Positions 1 through 9,400 of a stretch of DNA of 36,036 bases are shown one piece after another. A program made the translations under genes and the position numbers. Numbering within the stretch: position 1 is the first letter of the stretch; the number at the start of each line of letters is the position of its first letter. The stretch comes from Solidesulfovibrio sp. (GTDB lineage: Bacteria; Desulfobacterota; Desulfovibrionia; Desulfovibrionales; Desulfovibrionaceae), in assembly GCF_029978005.1 (NCBI RefSeq), contig NZ_JARKOZ010000134.1, forward strand, positions 1-36,036, in the 5' to 3' direction. The notes beneath the pieces were generated by a model. The model saw nothing but the letters and a program-made list of their open reading frames with translations. It did no database searches and had not been told where the DNA came from.

Positions 1-926
1 ACGCGCACGCGCCAAAGCCCCCGGCTCTCCCTTCGGATGGCCAGGGTCAGGGCGGCGGCCACGCTGCCAAGACCCGTGCCCGCCGTGACGAAGCCCAGGC
101 CCTGGGCCCCGTGCCCCAGCACGGCGTCCACCATCACCGGCCAAAGGATCATGAACGATGCACCGAAAAGGCTCGTCAGGCAAAGGCCGGCCAGGATGGC
201 TCGCATGGATCTGTCGCTCCAGGCATGGCGCAGGCCGGCGGCGATGTGCGCCCCCATGGGCTCCTTGGCCGGCCGTGCCGTCTGAACGGGCAGGCGCATG
301 AGGAGCAGGCTGGCGATGACGGCCAGGTAGCTTACGGCGTTGAGCATGAAGCACCAGCCCTCGCCCATGATGGCCACGAGCACCCCGGCCAGGGCCGGCC
401 CCAGCACCCGGGCACTGTTGAACATGGAGGAATTGAGCGCGATGGCGTTGTGCAGGTCCTCCTTGCCCACCATCTCCACCACGAAGGCCTGGCGCGTGGG
501 CATGTCCACGGCGTTGACCACGCCGAGAACCATGGCCAGCCCGCCGACCAGCCAGACCGTGGCCGCGCCGCTCAGGGTCAGGATGGCCAGCGCCAGGGCC
601 TGCGCCATAGCCGCGACCTGGGTGACGACCAGCAGCATCCGCTTGTCGCGGCGGTCGGCCAGGAACCCGCCCCATAGCCCCAACACGAAGACCGGCAGGT
701 GGGTGACGAACCCGACGGCCCCCAGGGCCATGGCCGAGCCCGTGAGCCGGTAGACCAGCCAGGACACGGCCACGGACTGCATCCAGGTGCCGATGAGGGA
801 AATGAACTGGCCTGTAAAAAAAAGTCTGAAATTACGGTGCTTGAATGACCGGACAAGCAGGGAGAGGGACTGCCGCGAACGCGGGCCCAACCCTGCGCGC
901 CACGCGCCCGTGGTATGCTGCGCCAT
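1..926 (-). CDS. MFS exporter, EntS/MFS_3-like (3' end beyond window)
   Basis: Reading the minus strand from the ATG at 926 gives about 308 uninterrupted residues that continue past base 1, so the C-terminus is missing. A short cytoplasmic leader ends in KHRNFRLFFTGQFIS, followed by repeated hydrophobic helices (GTWMQSVAVSWLVYRLTG, LPVFVLGLWGGFLADR, VVTQVAAMAQALALAIL and others). The loop GGFLADRRDKRMLL after the second helix is the classic MFS signature. The overall pattern resembles the MFS_3/EntS family of drug and siderophore exporters; the substrate cannot be read from the sequence. An AAGGA lies 12 bases before the ATG. The gene lies 111 bp downstream of marR on the same strand, so the two probably form a repressor-exporter unit. 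Confidence 0.85.
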   Translation of the reverse strand, partial: MAQHTTGAWRAGLGPRSRQSLSLLVRSFKHRNFRLFFTGQFISLIGTWMQSVAVSWLVYRLTGSAMALGAVGFVTHLPVFVLGLWGGFLADRRDKRMLLVVTQVAAMAQALALAILTLSGAATVWLVGGLAMVLGVVNAVDMPTRQAFVVEMVGKEDLHNAIALNSSMFNSARVLGPALAGVLVAIMGEGWCFMLNAVSYLAVIASLLLMRLPVQTARPAKEPMGAHIAAGLRHAWSDRSMRAILAGLCLTSLFGASFMILWPVMVDAVLGHGAQGLGFVTAGTGLGSVAAALTLAIRRESRGLWRVR

Positions 927-1037
927 GGGAAAATAGCATCCTTTGCCGGAAACGGGCGAACGCCAAAGCCTTGCGTCCCGAGGCGGCATGCGAAAACGGA
1001 AGGCCGCGACGGCGGCGGCCGTCGGGCGGCCCGACCC

Positions 1038-1517
1038 TCAGACCCTGGCGGCCTCGCGCGGGGCCGAGGCGTCCTGGGGAGCGGCTGCCGCGAACAGGCC
1101 GCGCAGGAGCCCAAGGCCCGTGGTCACCTTGGCCAGTTCCTCGGCATCGAGCCGGGCCAGTTTGGCGGAGAAATTGGCCTTGACCGCCTCACGTGCCTTC
1201 ATGAGCACGGTCCTTCCCTCCTCGGTCAGGAAAAGGCGCACCCGGCGGCGATCGGCGGGATCGGGCTTGCGGTCGATAAAGCCGCGAAACGTCAGGGCGT
1301 CCACCAGCTTGGACATGGAAGGCAGGGAGACGCCGATGTACTCCGCCAGATCGGTGAGGTTGGAGCCGGGGTTGTTGCGCAAAAAAGCCAGGGTCCGGAG
1401 TTCGGGAACGCGTAGGTCCGGCGCGGTGTGGCTGCGCATGGTCCGCCGCAGATCCTGCATGACCAGCGGCATGACATCCAGCAGTTCGCGGGCGCAGGCA
1501 TCCAGTAAGTCAGCCAT
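1038..1517 (-). CDS. MarR-family transcriptional regulator
   Basis: A 159-residue protein of normal MarR length. Residues 35-105 carry the winged helix: the region around LTDLAEYIGVSLPSMSKLVD is the helix-turn-helix, and DRKPDPADRRRVRLFLTEEG is the diagnostic wing with the conserved D-x-R-D-R-R pattern. Flanking helices would form the dimer interface. MarR proteins usually repress a neighbouring efflux gene and are released by small phenolic or toxic ligands. The MFS exporter just downstream on the same strand is the obvious target. A sigma70-like promoter and a short palindrome lie directly upstream, consistent with autorepression. The ligand is unknown. Confidence 0.92.
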   Translation of the reverse strand: MADLLDACARELLDVMPLVMQDLRRTMRSHTAPDLRVPELRTLAFLRNNPGSNLTDLAEYIGVSLPSMSKLVDALTFRGFIDRKPDPADRRRVRLFLTEEGRTVLMKAREAVKANFSAKLARLDAEELAKVTTGLGLLRGLFAAAAPQDASAPREAARV

Positions 1518-1529
1518 AGCGGCCCCCTT

Positions 1530-1576
1530 CTAATAGTTAGTTTTTGAAAGTATAGCCCCTTCGCCCGAAAGGTCAA
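1530..1576 (-). promoter_or_regulatory. Promoter and candidate MarR operator for marR-MFS
   Basis: On the minus strand, TTGACC (1571-1576) is followed by a 16-bp spacer and TATACT (1549-1554); each hexamer matches the sigma70 consensus at 5 of 6 positions. The predicted start is near 1541. Immediately downstream, CTAA-N3-TTAG (1530-1540) is a small inverted repeat covering +1 to about +11, where a repressor would block initiation. The promoter is seen directly; assignment of the palindrome to MarR is inference. Confidence 0.65.
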
Positions 1577-1581
1577 GGCCG

Positions 1582-3435
1582 TCATTCCCCCTCTTTTCGC
1601 GGCAATCCCGGCTCCATCCCGGGAGCGGGAGCAAGCCCCAGGGCGGCGCAGACCGTGGCGGCCAGCCGCGTTTGGGCCGCCCCTTCCCCGGGCGCGACCA
1701 AGGGCAGATTGGAAACCAGCGTCCCCGGCACGAAGGACGCGTCCACGCAGTGGTCGCCGGACCATTTCTGACGGTTGTCGGTGAGCGCCTCCCCGTCCGC
1801 GCCACCGATGGCCGAGGTCCAGGCCACCCGGTACGGCGGGCGAAGCCCCACCACCAGGTCCGGGGCCTGGCCAAGGTGCGGCCCGTCGTAGAGCGTCTCC
1901 CGGCCGTGCACGGCGGCGACCACCGAAGCGCCCGCGTCGTCGAGAGAGCGAAGGCGCGCGGCGATTTCCCCGGCCAGATCCCGGGCCGGCGCGCCGTCCG
2001 GCACCACGCCATGGCGTTCCCGGCCGGCGATGTTGCAGTAGATGGAGCCGAAGCCCAGGGCGTAGGCCCTGGTGCCCGACCAGTCCACGTGCTTGAAGAG
2101 CTCCCCGGCGTCGGCCGGATCGTGGGGCGCGAGCTTCATGTAGCCGGCCCGGATCAGCCAGGCGTTGAGGTTGACCGAGCGGGTGTAGGAGCAAAACCCG
2201 TGGTCGGAGCAGACGAAAAGGGCCGTGTCCTCCCCGGCCGCCTCCATGGCCAGCCCCACGGCCATGTCCATGCGGGCCATGTGGTCCTCGACCACGGACC
2301 CGAGCCGCCGGGCCAGCGCCGGGTCGTGGAGGGGATGGGCCGGGTCGTGCAGCCGCCAGAAGCAGTGCTGGATGCGGTCCGAGGTGTCGAAGACCACGGA
2401 GAGAAGCCCCTCCTTGAACCGGCCGAGCTCGTGGGCGAGCATGGCCTCGCGCTCGCGGGTCACGTCGTCGCAAAAAGAGAGGAAGGCCTCGTCCGACACC
2501 ACGCCGTCGGTGAGCCCCTTGGTCTCCTCGGGCATGCCGAGGGTGCTGTAGGGGCCGCCCAGGGCCTTCGCCAGTTCTGCGGCGTAGCCCTGGGGCGCGG
2601 CCACGGGCAGGCACGGGGCCTCGGGATCGACCTGGACCGGGCCGAGGTAGAGGGACAGGGGATCGAGGCGCAGCAGGAACAGGCGGGTGAGCCCGGTCGC
2701 GGTCCGGCCGTCGCCAAGATCGAAGGAGAGCCGCACATAGGGAGACCAGTCGCCCGGCGAGAGCGTCCCGGAGACCCTGTCGCAGGCGTAGTCGAGCCGA
2801 CCGTCGCGGCGCGTGAGCGCCAACCGGCACCGGGCCGGGGCGCGCTTGCCGGCAGCCATGGTCATGGGGCCTTCCACGGCCGCCTCGGCCCGGCCGTCTA
2901 CGAAGCGGAGCGTCTCGAACCGGCCGCGCCCGCCGACGGCGTCCGGGGCCTGCTCCACGTAGTTCACGTAATTGCCGAGGCGGCCCTTCACGTCCGGCGC
3001 GCCGAGGCCGGAGAGGATCGTCGCCCCGGCGAAGGCCGGCGGGTAGGTCACGGGCCAGCGCACGGCCGTCACCGGCAGGCCGGCCCGGGCGGCCACGTCG
3101 AAAAAGGTGGTCGCATCGTAGGCCGGGGCGGGCGGGCCGGCCGGCCCCCCGGGCCCGGGTCGGGTCAGGGACAGCCGGGGCAGGTAGGAACCGGCGTCGC
3201 GCACGATGAAGTCGTAGACGCCGTGGCGGCCGGGGTTGCCGCCCGTGGCCAGGCAGGTCCAGGCCACCGGGCTTTGGGCCGGGTTGGACGTGTGCAGGGC
3301 GGCGAAGACGCCTTGTGCGGCGAGCCTGGCCAGATGCGGCAGCCGGCCCCTGGCCATCATGGCCCGGCAAAGGCCCGGGTCGAGGCCGTCGATGCCGAGC
3401 ACCACGGCCTTGCGCACGATTCGCGGAATGCTCAT
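1582..3435 (-). CDS. Alkaline phosphatase superfamily phosphohydrolase/phosphomutase (COG3379-like)
   Basis: A 617-residue protein read from the ATG at 3435, preceded by GAGGGGAAAG. VVLGIDGLDP (residues 11-20) supplies the first metal-binding Asp16. QSPVAWTCLATGGNPGRHG (54-72) is the conserved segment that carries the nucleophile in this superfamily (Ser55/Thr60 are candidates). A C-terminal VCSDHGFCSY motif provides further metal ligands, followed by the typical VNLNAWLIRAGYM segment. The pattern fits predicted AP-superfamily phosphohydrolases or phosphomutases of the type I phosphodiesterase/nucleotide pyrophosphatase clan. No signal peptide is seen, so it is probably cytoplasmic. The substrate is unknown. 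The frame stays open about 600 bases upstream of 3435, but that part shows no family similarity and covers a receiver remnant on the other strand. It lies 64 bp upstream of marR on the same strand. Confidence 0.85.
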   Translation of the reverse strand: MSIPRIVRKAVVLGIDGLDPGLCRAMMARGRLPHLARLAAQGVFAALHTSNPAQSPVAWTCLATGGNPGRHGVYDFIVRDAGSYLPRLSLTRPGPGGPAGPPAPAYDATTFFDVAARAGLPVTAVRWPVTYPPAFAGATILSGLGAPDVKGRLGNYVNYVEQAPDAVGGRGRFETLRFVDGRAEAAVEGPMTMAAGKRAPARCRLALTRRDGRLDYACDRVSGTLSPGDWSPYVRLSFDLGDGRTATGLTRLFLLRLDPLSLYLGPVQVDPEAPCLPVAAPQGYAAELAKALGGPYSTLGMPEETKGLTDGVVSDEAFLSFCDDVTREREAMLAHELGRFKEGLLSVVFDTSDRIQHCFWRLHDPAHPLHDPALARRLGSVVEDHMARMDMAVGLAMEAAGEDTALFVCSDHGFCSYTRSVNLNAWLIRAGYMKLAPHDPADAGELFKHVDWSGTRAYALGFGSIYCNIAGRERHGVVPDGAPARDLAGEIAARLRSLDDAGASVVAAVHGRETLYDGPHLGQAPDLVVGLRPPYRVAWTSAIGGADGEALTDNRQKWSGDHCVDASFVPGTLVSNLPLVAPGEGAAQTRLAATVCAALGLAPAPGMEPGLPRKEGE

Positions 3436-3583
3436 GAGCGGGTCTTTCCCCTCGGTTGCGGTGTCACGGACATGCTTCTGATCGTGCTGCCGGGATACCA
3501 TGAAACCCGTTGCCTGCCCAGTCGGCCCGCTCTCGTCGCGAGGGCGCGTTTCGCGGCGGGCACGACACGGGCCCGGGCGGCAG

Positions 3584-3933
3584 GTCTGGCTCATCGACCC
3601 CGGCGTGCCGCGCCAGCTTCTGGGCGCGGACGGGAAGCCCTCGATTTGCTGGCCAGGCGGCGTTTCGACTGCATCCTGCTCGACGTCCTCATGCCCGGCA
3701 TGGACGGCCTGGAGGTGGCGCGGATCATCCGGACGTCGCCGGGATATGCGGCGGCGGCCGCCACTCCGATCATCGCCGTGACGGCCTTCGCCATGAATGG
3801 GGACAGGGAGAAATTCCTCGCCGCGGGCATGGACGACTACATCGCCAAGCCCATCGGCTTGGAGGAGCTCAGGGCCGTCATCGTCCGGGCGACCGCGGGG
3901 AGACGAACGGCGCAAGCGCCCGTGTCCCTGTGA
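3584..3933 (+). pseudogene. Decayed response-regulator receiver domain
   Basis: From about 3625 to 3933 one frame encodes the C-terminal two thirds of a receiver domain: GREALDLLARRRFDCILLD, the phosphoacceptor motif [19 protein letters not shown], the switch strand TPIIAVTAF and the conserved Lys motif DDYIAKPIGLEEL. The N-terminal acidic strand is absent from this frame. A fragment VWLIDPGVPRQLLGADG in the next frame (from 3584) looks like the start of a receiver joined, with an internal deletion and a frame change, to ADG-REALDLL. No good start codon or ribosome site precedes it. I read it as the relic of a regulator or hybrid kinase rather than a working gene. Confidence 0.6.
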
Positions 3934-4000
3934 AGACGCCGGGGCAAAGCCTGCGATCGCGCCTTGAAAGGCCAACCGTGACCGGCTTTGGCCGAACAGC

Positions 4001-4029
4001 TTGATCCGAAGCCCAAAACCAACTATCAT
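4001..4029 (+). promoter_or_regulatory. sigma70 promoter of selC
   Basis: TTGATC (4001-4006), a 17-bp spacer and TATCAT (4024-4029) match the sigma70 consensus at 4/6 and 5/6 positions. The predicted start near 4036 is about six bases before the mature tRNA 5' end, as expected for an independently transcribed tRNA. Confidence 0.65.
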
Positions 4030-4041
4030 GCACAGTTGGAC

Positions 4042-4135
4042 GGAAGCGTTTCGTCACCGGTGTGGCGCCTGGACTTCAAATCCAGTGTGCGGTCGAGAGG
4101 TCGCAGGTAGGTTCGACTCCTATACGCTTCCGCCA
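4042..4135 (+). tRNA. selC: tRNA-Sec (selenocysteine, anticodon UCA)
   Basis: The 94-base gene has an 8-bp acceptor stem (GGAAGCGT at 4042-4049 with ACGCTTCC at 4124-4131), discriminator G4132 and an encoded CCA (4133-4135). The anticodon stem CTGGA/TCCAG encloses the loop CTTCAAA with anticodon TCA at 4076-4078, which reads UGA. A long variable arm (about 4086-4107) precedes the T-arm loop GTTCGACTC. The long acceptor, UCA anticodon and long variable arm are diagnostic of bacterial tRNA-Sec. It is charged with Ser by SerS, converted by SelA and delivered by SelB; none of those genes is in the window. It implies that this organism makes selenoproteins, which in Desulfovibrionales are typically formate dehydrogenases or NiFeSe hydrogenase. 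Confidence 0.97.
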
Positions 4136-4188
4136 TCATTGAAGTTTCCCACCACTGTCCCGCTGCCGCCCGGCGCATGGCCGACGGC

Positions 4189-5705
4189 CTAGGCGGCCGC
4201 CGCCGAATCCCCGGGCGCGTGCCGGCGCGCCTCGCCCGCCGTGACCACCAAGCGTCCGATCTCCCGGCAGGCCTGCCGGGCCTGTCCGCCCATATCCTCG
4301 GCGCGTTCGGTCACGTCCATGGCGCACATGTTGAGCTCGAACCCCGTGGCACAGTGTTTTTCGGCCCGACGGGCGATCTCGTCCACGGCCCGCGAGGCGC
4401 TCTCCATGGCCGCAGCGATGGCCGTGAACTTCTCCGCCACGGACTCCACCAGGCCGCACGAAGCGTGGATGTCGCCGCCGGTGGCGGCCATGGCCGCCAG
4501 GGCCTGCTCGGAACAGGCGGTGACGGACCTGGCCGCCTCGCGCACCTCGGTCGTGGCGGCCAGGGTATTGGCGGCAAGCTTTCGGACCTCGTCGGCCACC
4601 ACGGCGAAACCCCGGCCGGCCTCGCCGGAGCGGGCCGCCTCGATGGCGGCGTTGAGCGCCAGCATGTTGGTCTGGTCGGCGATGTCCGTGATAAGCCCGG
4701 CCACGTCGCCGATGGCCCCGGCCCGGGCCACGAGCCTGGACAGGATGGCTTGCAGGTCGTCGTAGGACGCGGCCACCCGGCGGGAGACCGCCGCCGTGTC
4801 CCGGACGACGTCCAGACCCTCCCGGGCCTGCGTTTCGGCGGCCGTGGCCGCCTGGGCCGTTTCGGCCGCCATGGTGGCCACCACCCGCACGTTGTCGGTC
4901 ATCTCTTGCATGGCCTGTGCCACCTGCCCGGACTGCTCCCTGGACACGTCCATGGAAGCGGCCAGGGATTCGACGGCCGCTCCGACCTCCCGGGCCAGCC
5001 CCGCCAGGACGGCCGCCTCGGCCACGAGCCGGTCGTTGACGGCGCGGGCGGCGGCCTGTCCCGAGGCCAGGCGTTCGGCTTCACGCCGCGGCCCGGTCAC
5101 GTCCTCGAACACGCACAGCCAGCAATCCTCCTCCCAGGGCAGCCGCACCACCGCGACCCGGGCCAGGAGCCGCGCGCCGTCAGGGCCGGTCAGGCCCAGG
5201 CAGTCGCCCCCGAGCCGGCCGTCGCGCAGGTTCTCCCAACTGCCGGCGCTGGAATGGGTGCACAGGGCCTCCAGGGCGTCGTCGGTTCCGGCCGCCAGGC
5301 CCAGGTCGCCAAGGAACGCGTCCATGGCCGCGTTGCACCAGTCGGCCCGCCCGGGACAGACCACGGTCATGCAGGCGCAGGGCAGGCGCGCCAGAAGCTC
5401 CAGCGCCCTGCCCGCGCCTCGCCCACGGCGCGCACGTGCCGGCCCACGAGCCCCAGCAGACGATCCGGAGAATCGGCCTCGCCCTTCGGCGGCTCCCCGG
5501 GCAGCAGGGAGCGCAGCTCGCGCACGAGGGCCGTTTTCTCCATCCTGTGCGCGGCGAAGGCCGCCGTCTGGAAGGCCGCGCACAGGATGACCAGAGCCAG
5601 AGTCGCCGTGCGCCAACCGGCGTCCCACAGGACGACGCCGCCGGCGGCCAGGGCCAGCCCCAGGGAAACCAGGGTCAGACACGTCGCGCTCGGTTTCGGT
5701 TTCAT
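4189..5705 (-). pseudogene. Chemoreceptor (MCP) with PAS-like domain, interrupted by a single-base frameshift
   Basis: Read from the ATG at 5705, the first 100 codons encode two close transmembrane helices (about residues 8-29 and 34-52) and a linker ending in [13 protein letters not shown]. That frame then stops at 5367. The matching continuation, [16 protein letters not shown], is in another frame from 5406 to 4189 (405 residues). It has a PAS-like region and a full MCP signalling domain with the hairpin-tip motif [18 protein letters not shown] and [15 protein letters not shown]. One missing base near 5405-5410 explains the break. The intact protein would be about 505 residues with no clear HAMP domain. 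It lies 12 bp after the bacteriohemerythrin gene, so the pair is probably co-transcribed. It could be a true pseudogene or a sequencing error in a GC-rich run. Confidence 0.8.
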
Positions 5706-5717
5706 GCCGGTTCGTTC

Positions 5718-6125
5718 TTAATGAATGCCGCAGTTGTTGAGGAAGGGACCGTACTTCTTGTCCGTGCCTTTGATGTGGTTGACCAGCCAGCCCGAGAGGA
5801 AGCTCAGGATGTCCATGGACATGGCGCACTTGCCCTTGTTGCAGTCGCTTTCGACCTGCACCACCTTGGCCACGAACTTGTCATGCTCGGTCTTGTGGAT
5901 CTGGTATTCCGGATAATTGTTGCCCTTCATGTACTTTTCCTCGAGGGCGAAATGCGTGGCCGCGTACTGCTTGAGTTCCTTGACGATGCGCATGAGCACG
6001 GTCTCGGCCTTGCCGGACTTCATGGCGTCGTGCAGCTCGTTGACCATGTCCACGAGCTTGTGGTGCTGGTTGTCGATCTCGGCGATGTTCACTGAAAGGC
6101 GGTCACTCCATGCGAGCAAAGCCAT
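5718..6125 (-). CDS. Bacteriohemerythrin (single-domain O2-binding protein)
   Basis: A 135-residue protein starting at the ATG at 6125, chosen because GGAGGT lies 5 bases upstream and the family begins about ten residues before the first ligand motif. The di-iron ligands are all visible: His21 in IDNQHH, His58 and Glu62 in [11 protein letters not shown], His77 and His81 in [10 protein letters not shown], His117 in WLVNHIKG and Asp122 in GTDKKYG. Such proteins bind O2 reversibly and are used by microaerophiles and anaerobes for sensing, storage or delivery. The next gene is a chemoreceptor; Desulfovibrio DcrH is an MCP with a hemerythrin domain fused to it. A role in aerotaxis or oxygen protection is therefore plausible but inferred. 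Confidence 0.95.
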   Translation of the reverse strand: MALLAWSDRLSVNIAEIDNQHHKLVDMVNELHDAMKSGKAETVLMRIVKELKQYAATHFALEEKYMKGNNYPEYQIHKTEHDKFVAKVVQVESDCNKGKCAMSMDILSFLSGWLVNHIKGTDKKYGPFLNNCGIH

Positions 6126-6173
6126 GACGTACCTCCAGGTTTGTCGGCCTGGCCGGGATCCGGCCAAGCCGGA

Positions 6174-6222
6174 ATATAGGATTAATTAAACTATTTTTAT
6201 CCTATATAAACGAACCCGACAA
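6174..6222 (-). promoter_or_regulatory. Hemerythrin promoter overlapped by a 9-bp inverted repeat
   Basis: On the minus strand TTGTCG (6217-6222) and TAAAAA (6194-6199) are 17 bp apart; each matches the sigma70 hexamer at 4 of 6 positions. A perfect inverted repeat, ATATAGGAT/ATCCTATAT (arms 6174-6182 and 6199-6207, 16-bp spacer), straddles the -10 element and the predicted start. Its position suits a repressor operator. The cognate protein is unknown. Confidence 0.5.
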
Positions 6223-6312
6223 GAAGTGAATGCGTCGCCAATCGTTAACATGCTAATAACAAAGGCATAAAATTTTCAAACTTCCCGACGGCCCGGGCTT
6301 TCGGCAAGACCG

Positions 6313-6341
6313 GTTGCGGCCAGGAGCGGCTTGGCCGCAAC
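6313..6341 (+). other. Leader hairpin upstream of the hybrid kinase gene
   Basis: GTTGCGGCC (6313-6321) pairs perfectly with GGCCGCAAC (6333-6341) around an 11-base loop. No T-run follows, so it is not an ordinary terminator. It lies in the 303-base gap between the divergent hemerythrin and kinase genes, about 90 bases before the chosen kinase start. Apart from this hairpin and the hemerythrin promoter, I see no further structure in the gap. Confidence 0.4.
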
Positions 6342-6428
6342 GGTCCCTTGACTAATGGGGCGGTCGTGACGACATTGCCCGAAACGACCGGCGCTTTTCG
6401 CGCCGCGCACCTTTTGCCGCGAGCAGCC

Positions 6429-9400
6429 ATGGCCCGACGGATCCTTCCCTGCCTTCTCCTCCTGGCCTGTCTGTGGCCGGGATCGGCCATGGCCGAAAAG
6501 CTCCGGAAAAACGTTCTTTATTTCAATTCCTACCAGAACGGCTACCAGTGGTCCGACGAGATACTCGCCGGCATCCGGGAGGCGTTTTCCCACTCCGACT
6601 TCAACGTGGACCTGCAGATCGAGTACATGGACTCGAAGAAGTACGCCGACCCGGTGCTGCGCGGCATGCTCCACGATTTCTACAAGCTCAAGTACCGCAA
6701 CACCCGTTTCGAGGTGATCCTGGCCTCGGACAACTACGCCTTCGACTTCCTGCGGGAATACCAGGACGAGCTCTTTCCCGGCACGCCGCTGGTCTTTTGC
6801 GGGGTCAACGACTTCCATCCGGAGTGGCTCGACGGCCATCCCAACTTCACGGGCGTGCTCGAGGAGCCCGACATCCGCGAGACCCTGGAGCTGGCCTTGC
6901 GCTTCCATCCCGACCGCCGCCGCCTGGTCGTCTTCGGCGACACTTCCGTGACCGGCGTGGCCATCGGCAACCAGTTGCGCGCCGTGGAGCCGTACTTCGC
7001 CGGCCGCCTGGCCTTCGAGTACCTGGACAACCTGAGCCTGTCGCAGATCCTCGACGCCGTGCACGACCTGCCCGCCGACGCCATGATCTTCCTCATCCCT
7101 TTCTACAAGGACACGGAAAAGGACGTCTATTCGGTCAACGAGGTGCTCGCGGCCATCCGGGGCAATTCCGACGTGCCCATCTACAGCGCCTGGCGCTTCA
7201 TGCTCGGCCACGGCATCGTCGGCGGCAAGCTCCACAGCGGCTTCGAGGAAGGTCGGCTCACGGCCGAAATGGCCGACAAGCTCCTGCACGGCGTGCCCCT
7301 GTCCGAGCTGCCCGTGGTCACGCGCACCGACGACGCCTACGTCTTCGACTACAGGGAAATGTTGCGCCTGGACATCACCACCGACAAGCTGCCTTCCAAC
7401 TTCAGCCTGATCAACGAGCCCTACCCGTTCTACCACATCAACATCGCCGTCTTCTGGACGGTGATCATCAGCGTCATCGTGCTGTGCTACGTCATGGTCC
7501 TGCTGGTGACCAACATCCTGCGGCGACGTCGTGTGGAGGAAACCATCAAGGATCAGCTCTCCTTCATGGAGACGCTGGTCAGCACCATCCCCATTCCCCT
7601 CTACTTCAAGGACGGGACCGGGTCCTACAAGGGCTGCAATCCGGCCTTCCGCTCCTGGTGCGGCCTGTCCGGCGAGACCTCCCGGTCCGAGGCCTGCGCC
7701 GGGGTCGGCGAGGCGCCGCTTTCGCGCTACCTCGACGCCGGGGACAGCCTGCTGTTGCGCGAACCCGGCGTGCGCGTGGGGGAGGCCACCATCATGACCG
7801 CCGACGAGGAGCCGCGCTCGGTCATCCTGCACCGGGCCGTCTACGCCAACGCCAAGGGCGAGATCGCCGGGCTCGTCGGCGTGCTCTACGACATTTCCGA
7901 ACTGCGCCACGCCGCCGAGCAGCTGCGCGAGGCCGAGGAGAAATACCGGGGCATCTTCGAGAACTCGGCGCTCGGCATCTTCCGCATGACTCCGGACGGC
8001 CAGACCGTGGACGTCAACCCGGCCCTGCTCAACATGCTCGGCGTGCGCGACCTGGACGAACTGGCCGCCCGGCGCGGCGACCTGGTGGAGGTGCTTTTCT
8101 CCGGCAACGAACGCTTCGAGGCCCTGCTCGCCTCGGTGGAGGACGAGAACGCCACGGTCAAGTTCGAGACCCGCTTCGTGCGGCCCGACGCCAGGATCAT
8201 CACCGTCAACGTCAACATGCGCCTGGTGGCCGACGCCGGCGGCTACCTCGCCTACGTCGAGGGCGTGGTCGAGGACGTGACCATGCGCCACGAGGCCGAG
8301 CGGGCGCTGCGCGAGTCCCAGGAGATGCTGCGCCTGGTCCTCGACAACATCCCCCAGCTCGTGTCCTGGAAGGACAAGGCCCTGCGCTACATCGGGGCCA
8401 ACCGGGCCTTCATCGAGTTCTTCGGCTTCGCCGACCTGGGGGAGCTCATGGGCCGCGACGACTTCGCCCTGCCGCTGAGGCGCGAGGACATGGACGCCGT
8501 GCGGGCGACCGACATCGACGTGATGCGCAACAACCGCACCGTGGCCGGCGAGCTGGCCGCCCGCAACGTCCGGGGGGCCGACGTGCTCCTGGAGATCAAG
8601 AAAGTCCCCCTGCACGACGACCGGGGCGCGGTGGTGGGCGTGCTCTCCACGGCCGAGGACGTGACCCAGAAGGTGAGCCTGGAGCGTCAGCTGCTGCAGT
8701 CCCAGAAGATGGAGGCCATCGGCACCCTGGCCGGCGGCATCGCCCACGACTTCAACAACATCCTCACCTCGATCATCAATTCCGCCGAGCTGGCGCTGAT
8801 GGACCTGCCCCAGGACGCCTCCATGGAGGACGACCTGCGCCGGGTGCTCAAGGCCGGCCTTCGCGGCAGCCGCCTGGTCAAGCAGATCCTCTCCTTCACC
8901 AGGCCGTCCCAGGCCGGGTTCGCGGCCATCAACGTGGTGGACGTGGTGGGCGAGGCGGCCGGGCTCATCAAGGCGTCCATGCCGCGCAACATCAAGATCG
9001 TGCTGAACCTGCCCGATCATCCCGTGCCCTGCCGGGCCGACCCGACCCAGCTCCACCAGATCGTCATGAACCTCGGCACCAACGCCTTCCAGGCCATGCG
9101 CGAAAGCGGCGGCGCGCTCAGCCTGACCCTGGCCGAGGACGATCTGGACGAGACCCTGGCCGGCCAGGTCGGCGTGCGCGCCGGTCGCCACGCCCGCATC
9201 TCCATCGCCGACACCGGCCCGGGCATTCCCCCCGAGATCCAGGACAAGATCTTCGACCCCTTCTTCACCACCAAGCAGAAGGGCGAGGGCACGGGCCTGG
9301 GGCTGGCCGTGGTGCGCGGCATCGTCAAGGGGCATCGCGGCGCGGTCCGGGTGGTCAGCCAGCCGGGGAGCGGCACGCGCTTCGACGTCTTCCTGCCGCT

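Noticed and set aside
1672-3933. 753-codon plus-strand open frame ending in a receiver domain
   Set aside because: All but the last third of a receiver domain is the antisense of the phosphohydrolase gene; only the 3' remnant is real sequence similarity.
3436-4029. N-terminal extension of the phosphohydrolase to 4029
   Set aside because: The extension lacks family similarity, covers the receiver remnant on the other strand, and the ATG at 3435 already begins the conserved domain.
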